Part shown: positions 12,541 to 25,800 of the stretch, in pieces
Layout of the letters: every line of letters starts with the position of its first letter
How positions within the stretch are numbered: the stretch's first letter is position 1
DNA from: Eledone cirrhosa
Taxonomy: Eukaryota > Mollusca > Cephalopoda > Octopoda > Eledonidae
DNA length: 64,000 nt
Assembly: GCA_964016885.1 (NCBI GenBank)
Contig: OZ024743.1
Span: 77,456,541 to 77,520,540, forward strand
Direction of reading: 5' to 3'
The notes under the pieces: model-generated
Told to the model about the DNA's origin: nothing
What the model saw: only the letters and a program-made list of their open reading frames with translations
Databases searched by the model: none
Made by a program: the position numbers and the translations under genes

Positions 12541-12780
12541 AGCATTCTATATATGGGTGGGCCCCCTTTATCTCCTGGCAACCAATATTTTTAGACCCAG
12601 TCTGCAACTGCTTGTGGCGGCAAGCGGTTGAGATTTTACATATCTCTATACCCACTCTGCATTGAGTTCTCCCTCGATTAGTGGTCTCCCCGGTTTCAGC
12701 ACCGCAGACTATATACGCGATAACAAATTTAGCGAAAGCAACTTTTTCGGTAAACACCGGTTGCTAGAAAATTATCAATC
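12541..12780 (+). promoter_or_regulatory. Putative MRPS9 5' UTR and promoter region
   Basis: A relatively unique, less AT-rich stretch directly 5' of the MRPS9 start codon, containing GGCAACCAAT (a CCAAT-box-like site) at about 12578. It lacks the repeats that fill the surroundings. No transcription start can be placed by eye; the call rests on position next to exon 1. Confidence 0.35.
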
Positions 12781-12864
12781 ATGTTGATTGTAAATGGTGT
12801 AAATGTCTTAACCCGCCGTCTATTTACAGTCAACAATCAGCAATGGATTCTACGGTCTGTAAAG
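12781..12864 (+). CDS. MRPS9: MRPS9 exon 1
   Basis: Residues 1-28, starting at ATG in AATCATGT context and ending AAG before donor GTTTGT. Contains LTRRLFTV and ILRSVK, consistent with a mitochondrial presequence. Phase 0 matches exon 2. Inferred, not homologous at sequence level to known first exons. Confidence 0.7.
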
Positions 12865-13860
12865 GTTTGTTTAAGGGTTTTTTCATTTTGTTGTTCCAAA
12901 ATCTATTTATGGTTTTGTATATTTTATCCTGATATTATTTACCGAGTTTGAGCAACTAACTTGGGGAGGTAAACTCCTTAGATTAATGGTTTCAGATTTA
13001 GGCACAAGGCCAGCAATTTTGTGGGAGGGGAAAGTCGATTAAATCTACACCAGTGTGTTACTGGTACTTTATTTTATCGGCCACTGTAAAGATGAAAGAC
13101 AAAGCTAACCATGGCGAGATTTGAACTCAGACTGTAAAGAGTTGTGACTATGCCGTAAAGCAGGCATGTGCAACCTTGGAGCAGTAACCCGCATAAGGTG
13201 GGCTGTACTACTAAAACAATTCAAGGCAATTTTGAAATTAGTCATGCGATTGAGAAAGCCAAAGGGCTCGCAGTTTGTCCAGAACTGCCGTATGTCGGAC
13301 ACACTACAAATACTTCACAGAGTAATAATAGATATTCTTTCGATTAGCAGAACTAAATACATGGCTACGATTGTCGTGTGGTAGTGATAACACATTAGTC
13401 CATTAATGGAATTGAGGAAGATATATACAACATCCCACCACATCTTTAATAAATCCACTCAGTGTGTCTACATAATACACCGATATTGTTTCTGTACCTG
13501 GTGAGAAGGTTAAACACGATTCTTTCTTTGTGGCTTTTAATTGATTTTAATAAAAGGTAAACCGTTTATTTGAAAAGATTATGTGCCGAAGCACGTTATA
13601 GAATGTGACTAAAATATAATATATATATATATATGAAGAGAATTTGTTGTTAATGCTTATGATATAAAGGTGTCCTTAAATATAGTGTTCAGGTATCTTT
13701 AAACCCGAATGGATAGTTAACTCAATATCATGGTCAGTATTTTTTGGGGGGTAAAAGACTGGTTATTTTTATCCCGCCGAGGTTGACTTTGCCTTTCATC
13801 CTTACGGGGTCGATAAAATAAAGTACCAGTAATTGCTGGCCTTGTGCCTAAAGTAGAAAC

Positions 13861-13913
<53 letters not shown>

Positions 13914-14037
13914 TAGTTCCACAACAGTTCACCATACCGAGAACAAATGTTTCACCTTATGCGGATCTTCAGCCTGGTCTGAGGGGAGTTGTATGACACT
14001 ATTCTTCTAAACTCGTCCCATGGACTGAGCGTTCTAC

Positions 14038-14069
<32 letters not shown>

Positions 14070-17000
14070 AATTTTTAATGTATGTATTTGTTTGTGTTTT
14101 CGTTCTGCAAGCATTATATTATTTTTTTTATTACGATTAATAAAATCGATGTTAGCTGTTGTTGTTGGGAAGAGTTGAGAGAAAAACATTTATTTCAAAG
14201 TGGTTCTAACGTGTTAAAGAAATATTTTGATAGTGGATTGTAGAGGTAATAGTATTCATTTTGTTAGTGGATTCTAGAGGTAATAGTATTTATTTTGATA
14301 TTGACAATCATAAAGTTTGCTTAAAAACCATCGATAATTCTTTATCATCTAATTTAACCACAAGGCCAGAGGCAAGCCGAGTATATTGTATTTTATCGAT
14401 CCCGGAAGAATGAAAGGCGAAGTTGACCTCGGCGACATTTGAACTGAGAAGGTGAAGGACGGGGGAGAAATATCGGATGCTCTTATGATTCTGTCAATCC
14501 ACCCACCTTTAAAATTATTTCTTGTTTTGGCACAAGACCAGGGATTTCTCGGGAGAAGGGAAAGTCGATTATATCTGTAATTAACTGATACTTTATTGAT
14601 TTCGGAAGGATCTGTGAAGAACCACAACAAATACATTGGTCCAACTCTCTCAATCCTTAATCCTTACGGGGTCGATAAAATAAAGTAACAGTAATACACT
14701 GGATAATTGCTGGCCTTGAACCAAAAGTAGAAACAATTATTCACAATTGTATAAATAACTGTTTCTACTTTTTGCACAAGACCAGCAATTACCCAGTACA
14801 TTACTGGTACTTTATTTTATCGACCCCGTAAGGATGAAAGTCAAAGTTAACCTCGGCGGGATTTGAACTCAGACCGTAAAGGGACGTAACTATGCACAAT
14901 TGTATAAATAACATTACAAATTGAATGAAAATATAAACATATAATAAATACATATAATTATTGCCAAGAACCTCAGGAGTATAACACAAAAATATATGAT
15001 TAAAGTAAAAGAAAGAAAAATGTCAATTTTGTAAAGATCCACCAGATTAAGATATTAGAAATCGGTGTGTGGAGAGATAGGTCAAATGATTGGGGCACAG
15101 TTGGAAATCAACTTGTGTTGCTGGTATTTACTATCACTCTTTACAATTCAGCTTTAGAATTACTTTAAGGCTACACATGTCTGTGGAATACTCAGCCACT
15201 TATATGTAATAATGCGGTGGTTGTTCTGTTAAATAATAGAATGCTCATTGTAGAAACTGACGGAGTATCTATAATAAACAATAAATTAATCAATATCATA
15301 ACAAATACTGACATTGGTGAGGATTAATTAGAGACGTTTGGCCGCTGACAGCGAAGTTCTTGTCATTGCTGGCTGCTCGCCTTACTGAGGTGTCTTGTTA
15401 TGCCCGTGAGGGTGCTTGGTTGTTACAGCACCTTAGCCTCGCCATCACCCGTGGTAATGTTGCGAACGTGCTGGTTTGCCTCAAAGTGTTCCGTTGACCC
15501 TCATGATGCGGCTGATTGTCGCACTTGGGGGTGAATTGATGGTTGTTTTGTTTAATCTGATGTATTTATATATTTGTTAAGTATTATTTGAGTCTATTTT
15601 CATTCTGTAAGAATTATACATAATTTATAATGTTATTTATACAATTATGAATAAAACCATTATAGTCTTTAACCCTTTCATCACCATGTCCACTATAATA
15701 CGTCATGTGTTTGTGTATATATATATATATACTAGACATGAAAAATGCGCAAGCTCAAAAGTGCCACAGAATGTTATAATAAACCTTCAAAAGTGTGGGA
15801 CTAGAGTTGTTGCTAAAAAATATTGTAATCATTATATATCGTACATTCTGTGGCATCCTTTATAAAAATAGCTTAAACCAACGAAGCCTTTATTTTTACG
15901 CTATTTCACTTAGTTAATTCTTAGAGTGTAACATATAAAAATATCATTTACAACTATAAAATAAATTAATTAATATAATAACAGAGCTGCGGAGCTGAAA
16001 TTTAGGAAATAATGGAGTATCGGATCCTGAGTTGGAGCCAGTCAATTTTTGGCCGACTCCGCAGCCCTGTATAATACATTTCATATTAAAGTTATTAATA
16101 AACCTATTTTACACTTCATGCAAATTACCACGAGATATTGATATTAGATATAAGATACAGCGCAATATCTACAGCTGTAAAAGTACGAAAGCGAAGTAAT
16201 AATAAGTGGCTTAAGGTAATTCCAATATGAAAGTTTGTAGTGATAAAAATTTGATAATGCAATACGATTGTTAATATTATAGTTCTATGAAAATGTAACA
16301 ATAGATAACTAAATTAGTTTACTATTAGTATATTTAAGAAATTATCATTATAGATTTGATCGTTCATATAAGCATCATATTAAGTTTCAACACAATTATT
16401 TTGTTACTATGAGTATATGATAATAATATTACGTAATTATTTATAGCTGTTATTACATTAAACATAGATGTATTTATTTTTATATGTTACACTCTAAGAA
16501 TTAACTAAGTGAAATAGCGTAAAAATAAAGGCTTCGTTGGTTTAAGCTATTTTTATAAAGGATGCCACAGAATGTACGATATATAATGATTACAATATTT
16601 TTTAGCAACAACTCTAGTCCCACACTTTTGAAGGTTTATTATAACATTCTGTGGCACTTTTGAGCTTGCGCATTTTTCATGTCTAGTTTAATATTTTTTT
16701 AAGGCAACGCTTGTAATAACTCTAGTTAAACAGGATATATATTAATAATAAATTATCGTTGTAATGTAATTAGATTATGTAATTGTTATTATAAATTATC
16801 TTATAAATATTAGTGTAAGATGTATAAAAATATTTTCAGACTTTTAATATAAACAACTACAAAAAACAATCAATATTAAATCAATATATTATACATAATA
16901 GAAAACATAAAATATACAATACAAAAACAAAATATTTACATACAATTGCAATTATCAGTGTATATACATTTTCTTTATATTCCCTGAGCAAATTAATAAG

Positions 17001-17909
17001 ATTTGTTTTTATTGTACATAATTTGATGACTTGTTGGAGTGTATTAAAAGATAGCAACAATTTGTGATTAAATTGTTATCTTAAGCAACTCACTTTTTAA
17101 TAGTTGTTGGCTGAGCGAAATTGTAAAAGCCTATGAGCAAATATAAAAAAAAATACACAAACAACATTTCCTTGTGTTATTACAACATTAGATAAAATAA
17201 TTGAGCAATGTCGTTATATTTTGCTCTTATTGCACATTAATAGTGTTTCTATTTTTCGGCACAAATCCATTACGCAGTCCATTACTGGTACTTTATTTTA
17301 TCGAATTAGTAAGTATGAAAGTCGAAGTTAACCTCGGCAGGATTTGAACTTAGAATGCAAAGGACCATAACAATACTGCAAAGCATGGTGTCTGACGCTC
17401 TACCAATACTTGTGTTGAGCTGGTCATTAATTTATGGTGGTCGTGCGTGGAGTAGAGCAATCGCTAGTTGAAATATTATGAACAAAACATTTTTATTTGC
17501 CGAAGAACATATTTTCGATACTGTTTGTGAATGTGACGAAGGAAATACATTCTGATATGGAACAGTGTACAAAGTGTGTCTGTGAATAACATAATGTTAC
17601 CTCATGTTGTTGTCAAGACATAATGGATTTCGTATATCCAGTTAGAAGATGAAACCTAGCCATCTCGGATTAGTTATATTTCATGCCATGTGTAAACGTG
17701 TTTGAGGATAGCAAAATATGCGTGTTTCTTGTCTGGAAACTTTCTGCTAAACTGATTGGTTTCAGTATATATTTAATATAATATTAATATATTTTGTAAT
17801 ATTATTAACTAATTATTATAATTAGCGCTTCAGGCTTTGTCTATATACTGAAACAAATTTGTAAGTCATTACCTAATTAAACTCTTTGCTTGAAATGTTA
17901 TCATTCTTC

Positions 17910-17967
<58 letters not shown>

Positions 17968-19509
17968 GGAGAGAGAGAGAGATTTATCTAGTCCTTCGCT
18001 CAAGATTAATCTATAAGTTTAGATGTTTGCCTTCGTTTAAGTAAATATTACAGTAAGATTTTTAATATAAACAACTACAAAAAACAATTAATATTAAAAC
18101 GAAAAAATTATCAATGATAAAAGAAGCGGATGCAACTTTTTTTTTTATAAAGTTATATTCCTGTTTCTTTAAAGAACATTTCATTTTTGTTCTATTGTAG
18201 GCGAAATAATGCAATGGTTTAATAGGGAAGATATAACTTACGAATTATGTCTCTAACCGTGTAACGCTTTTTAAGTAGATAACTACAATTGAAAATACTA
18301 AAGAAATGGAACCAACAATTCAATTTGAAAGTCGTCTAGTGACAGTGTATTACTGGTACTTTATTTTATCGACCCCGTAACGATGAAAGGCAAAAATGCA
18401 AATGCTTAAAATTTAAATTGCCTTAATTCTATCGTCTGCTGTTTCATTAAAGGGAGATTATCGTCTGTATTTAATTCTATCGTCTACTGTTCCACTAAAC
18501 AGATATACCTCCACTATCGTCTCTATTTATACATTTTAACTTATAACTTATACACATTTGATTTGAAATATTTTATCTAGTCCCCCCTCTCAATATTATG
18601 ATGATTTCTTTCGAATGAAACAGTTCTAGTCCTGTAGAAGCCATTTATATATATAATTGAACTGAGTTAAAAATTCACAATATTTATAATTAAATAAGCT
18701 CATATATATATGTGTGTATTTATCTGTTTATTGTATTATATATAATGTGTGTATATACAGGATGTCCCCCAAAAATATATACACACTTCAACAGCATTCT
18801 AATAACTATTGCCTGTACAGGTAATCAAAGTGTCAATCGAATGTTAGTTTCGTGTTTTAACAGTACAAATTTACAATACACACATAAAACCAGTGTATAT
18901 ACATACATGAGTGTGTATACACATACATGAATGTGTATATACAATATATATGTATATATATATATATAGACACATATATTCACGGTGCAACGGTACATTA
19001 AAATATAGATGCGGGAGAGGGGGGGGGGTGTATATATAGGGGCGCTGGGGATAAAGGAGTGTAAAGCGTGTGTAATTGATATATTGAAGGAGAGGAGCGT
19101 GCAGCGATAGAGTAACAAATATATAGAGAGGGGGAGAGATGGTATTGAAGGGGAGGAGTGCAAAGCGAAAGAGTAAGAGATATAAATAGAGACGGAACAG
19201 ATAGAGAGAAACAGGCGTAAGTAACAGTGGAAGAGATATAGAGAGAGGTACTCTGATTGGTTGAAAATTAGCCAATGACATACGATCACCACCACCACGG
19301 CTATCCCCGAAAAATTTTTAGAGAAGCAAGGCATATATGTTAGAACACGAAAAGTGAACATTCTGTTGGTTCACACTTTTCGTGTTCTAACAGATATATG
19401 TTCCGATGCACAACTGATTCTTCGTTTTCCATTTTGTCATACTCTGCTCCGAAAGAGCATAGAGTGCTCAACCGGCATACCGCCTATGGACGCATCTTAG
19501 CAACCATAC

Positions 19510-19547
<38 letters not shown>

Positions 19548-22500
19548 TATGTATACGTACATACATATATGTATACAGACGTACAGTAGTATGTATAAGT
19601 ATGTATACGTACATACATATATGTATACAGACGTACAGTAGTATGTATCTATATATACATACATGCACACATATATATATGTACGTATGGATTCACTGAA
19701 CTTATAATGCTCGGTGTGTTTGTAAACAAACATCCCGAATTAAGCCGTACAGTGTCTAGCAACCATCGTTGCTCATTTGTTCAACACTGACAAAGGAACG
19801 TTGTACTAGTTTCAAGCTTATTAGCTATCGTCAGCAACATATACCTTCCTGCCAGATGATTGAACGTCTGAAAGTATATACTTTCCTTATGCATATTAAC
19901 GGCTGAAAGTATATACTTTCAGACGTTCAATCATCTGGCAGGAAGGTATACGTTGCTGACGATAGCTAATAAGCTTGAAACTAGTACAGTGTTCCTTTGT
20001 CAGTGTTGAACAAATGAGCATTGATGGTTGCTAGACACTGTACAGCTTAATTCGGGATGTTTGTTTACAAACACACCGAGCATTATAATAAATGTTCGGT
20101 GAATCCATACGTACATATATATATGTGTGCATGTATGAATATATATATACATACTAATGTACGTCTGTGTGCATGTATGTATATATACATACTACTGTAC
20201 GTCTGTGTGCATGTATGTATGTATGTATATATACATACTACTGTACGTCTGTATACATATATGTATGTACGTATACATACTTATATTTAAGTAACAGCCG
20301 TACTAAGAGTGAGAAATGAAATTTTTTTCATTTTTTTCCGTTTATCGTTTTTGGTATGCCCGGCCGATTAACTCACTCGATATGCAAATTAGGCTGCTCA
20401 GCTGTTAATATGCATAAGGAAAGTATATACTTTCAGACGTTCAATCATCTGGCAAGAAGGTATACGTTGCTGACGATAGCTAATAAGCTTGAAACTAGTA
20501 CAGCATTCTTTTGTCAGTATTGAACAAATGAGCAACGATGGTTGCTAAACACTGTACGGCTTAATTCGGGATGTTTGTTTACAAACACACCGAGCATTAT
20601 AATAAATGTTCGGTGAATCCATACATCATCATCATCATCATTTTACGTCCGTTTTTCCCTGCTTGCAAGGGTGGGACGGGTCTTATTCAGCACAGCATCT
20701 CTCCACCGTGAGCTTCAATGATCTGAGGTCTGTTCTCACCACCTCCGCCCATGTTTTTTGTGGTCTACCTCTACCACGCCTTCCTTCAACTGGCAATTCC
20801 TGGCACTTCACCCATCGGTCATCCTCCATGCGTATCACATGTCCATACCACCTCAGTCTCCTCTCCCGTACACTACATTCTATCCCTCTCAGACACAGCT
20901 TCTCTCTCAACACATTTAAGCTGGGTCGTTCACGCACATTTACACTGCACATCCAATGGAGCATGCTTGCCTCATTTCTCTCCAGCCGTCGTATGTCCTC
21001 TGCAGTTACTGTCCATGTCTCACTACCATGCAGCATCGCGCTCCTCACACAGGCATCATACAACCGGCCTTTCGTACGCAGGGAGAAACCCTTCTTCGTC
21101 AACAGAGGAAGCAGCTCCCTAAACTTCTTCCAACCCGTCCTTATTCTAGATACTATGGCCTCGGAACACCCTCCTCCCATGCTAATCTGATCTCCTAGGT
21201 ACCGGAAGCTATCCACCACTTCTATAGCGCCCTCCTGCATTTGAAAAATGTGTCTATCAATGCGACTTCTACTGTCTAATTTCCCTGTACATCTACTGCA
21301 TACATATTTCTCCATACCTGTTAGTTTGCCTGCTATCCCGCTACATCTCTTGTGTACCCAGGATCTGCATTGTGTGCATTTTATAGAATTTATGCCAGTT
21401 CCTTTTCTGCATATCGAACATGGCCATTTCCCTGACGGAATCAGGGTTTTGTCCTCTTTTTTACTCATCAACACTTTTGTCTTAGCTAGATTCACTCTCA
21501 GTCCTCTTGCTTCCAACTGCTGTTTCCATAGCCAGAATTTATTCTCTAGCTCCTCTACTGATTCTGCTATAAGAACCAGATCGTCAGCATAGAGAAGTTC
21601 CCATGGACAGCCAGTCTTAAACTCCTCGGTTATGGCTTGGAGGACTATAATGAACAAGAGTGGGCTGAGGACCGAACCCTGATGTACTCCTACTTGTATC
21701 TGGAATTCCTCACTAAACTCCATTCCTACCCTGACTTTACTGAGAGTACTTCTGTACAAAGTTTGCACTGTCCTCACAAGCCATTCCTCAACACCTAGCT
21801 TCCTTAGGGACCACCAGATGACAGATCGGGGTACCCTATCAAAGGCCTTCTCTAGGTCAACAAAGGCTAAGTATAGTGGCTTATTCTTCTCTAAGAACCT
21901 CTCTTGCAATTGTCTCACCAAGAAGAGGGCATCTGTTGTACTCTTCCCAGGCACAAAACCAAACTGCATCTCATCTAGTTTGACCCTTTCTCTAATTAGT
22001 TGTGCTAAAATCCTTTCTGCCACTTTCATAACCTGATCTATCAGTTTTATACCCCTATAATTGCTCCTCTCCAAAGCATCCCCTTTACCTTTGTAGCAAT
22101 TTATGAGAATACTGCTGCACCAGTCTTTGGGTATGACACCACCATATATAGCCTGATTGATGATGCGTGCAACCAGTTGAGTGCCTACGTCCGCTGATGC
22201 CTTCAGCATCTCAGCAACTATTCCCGATGGTCCGGCAGCCTTACCATTTTTCATTTCCCTAGTCGCCTCTTGGACCCTATATTCGTCAATCTCAATAGCT
22301 GGTCCCTCTGTCGGATCTACCAAGGATAATTTCTCTCTCTCCCATTTGTTCTCCACATTCATCAGTCTCTCATAATGACATTTCCAGGCCTCCTTTTTTC
22401 CGATCATTCGTGACACTAAGTACACCGGCATCATCCCAGACACATTTATCTCCAACAACATCCTGATTTGCATTGACACACTGCCTTGCAATGTGGAACA

Positions 22501-22846
22501 CCGCACGCCTCTGATCTTCCCATCGCAGAACATTGGCAAACCTCCTACTCTCTGCCTCCCTGCGTGCTAAGTACACCTGACGTCTAGCTTCTCTCTTAGT
22601 GGCTGTATATTCTTCCCTACTCCCACCCTTTTTCCAAGCCTTCCATGCTAGTCTTTTGTCTCTAATAGCCTTATCTACTGTGCTGTTCCACCACCAGGTC
22701 ACTCTCTGTCTGGTTGTGCATGTATGTATATATATATATATACATACTACTGTACGTCTGTATACATATATGTATGTACGTATACATACTTATATTTAAG
22801 TAACAGCCGTACTAAGAATGAGAAATTAAATTTCGTTTCATTTTTT

Positions 22847-22881
<35 letters not shown>

Positions 22882-25800
22882 TTCCAGTGCACACTGTAAA
22901 CGTGGTTGGTGTTAGGAAGGGCACCCAGCCGTAGAAAACCCGCCAGATGTGTAGGTGTCACGACAAAAAAACACAGTCCACGCTGTAATGTGGCCATGTA
23001 GGTAGCACGGTAAAACCTCCCAGTCCACACTGTAAACGTGGTTGGTGTTAGGAAGGGCATCCAGCCGTAGAAAACCCGCCAGACAGTCCTATACGAGCAG
23101 GACAACCAATCTTGCCTCAAGTGGGAAATCTCCCGTCCAAACCCATGCAAGCGTGGAAGATGGACGTTAAACGATAATGATGATGATGATGATGATAATG
23201 ATCCGCCTGTAACTTTGTAAAACTCATACAAACATACAATGTATTTCCTGTCTCATTGATGTTGCTGTAACCATCATCAACCACAGTAATATGTTATTTG
23301 TATGTGTATACATATATATATATACACACACAAAGTTGAGTTCTTATTTGCCCAATTATTCCTGAGATAGTCGTGGGGACAGTCCTCAAACACTCCTTCC
23401 AGGAGGTCATGTCAGAAGCAGCTGTCTCCCTAAGCGAGACCAGCTAAATAATGAGTCTTGCTACTCTGGAGTTTCACCTGCTTATCACATGGTCATCGCA
23501 AAACTCCAGAGTAACAAGACTCACTATTTAGTCTTAACACACACACACACACACACGTGTTAGTAATCAACATAAACTATCGGGTTTCTCTTATGCAAAC
23601 CATACATTTATCAAAACACAAATTTCCCAGTTTGCATGATTGTTCATGTATTCAGTAATGTTGGTATATACCCATCTTGGACTTCCAAAATTAAATATAT
23701 TCACTGCTATTACTGTCATATTTCCTGTCACTGGTTCAGTAGTTCCTAATAAAAGACACTGTAAATGGTTTTACTAATAATTGATTATATCTGTTACACC
23801 CATTTGTTTGGAATTAATTTTTTTCCATCACCTGCTCTTATTCGCCCCCTCCCCTCTTACTTACTAAATTTTGCTAATCTATCTTTGGCTATAACAGAAG
23901 AGTTAAGATTGGCAGCCCCTGGGAACGTCTGTATGCAGGTACTCTGACTCTCATAGCTGAATCTATGGCAAAACTAGAGAAGAAATTCCAAACCTGGAAG
24001 TATGGCCTAGAATCAAAAGATCTTAAAGTTAACTTGTCAAAGACTAAAGTTCTAGTATGTAGAAAGGAAAACAGGGTCCAGATCCCTCCGGGAAATGCCC
24101 TTGCTCAGTGTTCAGAAAAAGAGTAGGTAGAAATTCCATCATATGTCCCAAATGCAAGCTATGGGTACATAAAAGATGTAGTGGGATCACAAGCAGGCTA
24201 TCAAAGAACATAGGTTTTATATGTGGCCGATGCTCAAGTACAGTAAGTAGCAAGTGGCCACAGGAGTCTTGCTCCTTCAAATGCCCAGATGGTACTATAG
24301 AAATACTCAACTCTTTCCATTTCCTGGGTGATGAAATCAGCAGTGGAGGAGGGTGTTCCGGAAGTATAGCAGCCAGAGTAAGGACAGGATGGAGAAAGTT
24401 CAGAGAGCTACCACCGCTAGAAGCTACAAAAGGTTTCTCCCTTAAATTGTACGATGCATGTATACGAACAGCAATGCCATATGGTAGTGAGATCTGGGCA
24501 CTGTGTGCAGAGGACCTGCGCAGATTGGAAAGAAATGAAGCATGCATGCTCCAATGGATGTGTAATAGTAAAATACATGAACGGCAAAGCATAAATAAAC
24601 AGAAAGAGAAATTAGGTATAAGAGGAATCAGATGCAGTATGCTAGAGAGGAGATTGTGTTGGTATGGTCATGTGTTGTGTATGAAGGGTGACAGCTGTAT
24701 AAAAAGATACAGGGTGATCAAAATTGATGGAAGCTACAGAGTAGGTAGACCCAGGAAGACCTGGGATGAGAGGATAAAAGCTGAACCTCTCAAAGACAAT
24801 GATACAGGATCAAGATCTTTGGTGTTAAGCAGTAATACAGAAGACATGCGTCCCTATGTGCACAGACTCAAACATACACCTAGTAGGCACCTCCTAACCA
24901 CTATACTCCCACCTACCTACTCCTTCCCATACCACCCTTACACTGACCAAAACATATCCAGCACACACTGCAAAGTGGTCAAGTAGGAGTCACGGCAAAA
25001 GGCATTCAGTACACACTGTAAATGTGGTTGGCATCCAGCCATAGAAATCTAGCCAGAAATAGTCCTGTATGAATAAGACATTATCACCAGACCCAATTTA
25101 CCTCAAATGGGTTGACCCGTCTAACCCATACTAGCATGGAAAATGGATGTTAAATGATGATGATGATGACCAGCAAAATTTTATTTTAAGTGGTAGCATT
25201 CCTGCAACAATTAATTTTCTTTATACATTAAAAAACATTATAATGACAAAAAAGTACATTACTAGAAATCCCACATGTTATAAAATAAATAGGATGGGTT
25301 GGGGTCTCAATATGTAAACTAAACGACTAATTCTGGTTTTAAAATAATCAACAGAGACAACCTAGAAAAATTACCGATTTTCCACCTGCCCCCACTCCTA
25401 ATTCCATCCCCCTGTATATTCCAACACCCCCTACTTATTCCAACACCCGCTACATATTCCAACACCCGCTACATATTCCAACACCCTCTGTATATTCCAA
25501 CACCCCCTGTATATTCCAACATCCCCTGTATATTCCAACACCCCATACATATTCCAACACCCCCTGTATATTCCAACACCCCTTGTATATTCCAACACCC
25601 CTTGTATATTCCAACACCCCCTACTTATTCCAACACTCCTATTATTTGGGACTCAAGAGTAGATAAAGTTATGATGGCTGTTTTTTTTAGATCAATATAT
25701 AGACTTTAATAGAAATAGTTTGTATGCTAGAACCCAGGCCAGTTTCAAGTGATTTGCTGTGAAAAGAGTTAACTCTTAGTTTTTCCTCTTTATTTCTAGG

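Noticed and set aside
12512..12757. 81-codon minus frame upstream of MRPS9 as a divergent gene
   Set aside because: No family resemblance and AT-rich ends; more likely chance in the putative promoter region.
18825..19361. 178- and 136-codon minus frames rich in Leu/Tyr/Ile
   Set aside because: Low-complexity translation of TATACA/GTATAT and GA-rich sequence; no domain.
19815..20505. Confident hammerhead call for the CTGACGA...GAAAC motif in the palindrome repeat
   Set aside because: Stem II would close on a U-U mismatch and no stem III with a cleavage triplet is visible; kept only as a remark in the findings.
20683..22539. Functional host reverse transcriptase gene
   Set aside because: LINE motifs, 5' truncation, upstream frameshift and a repeat-type 3' end; nothing indicates domestication.
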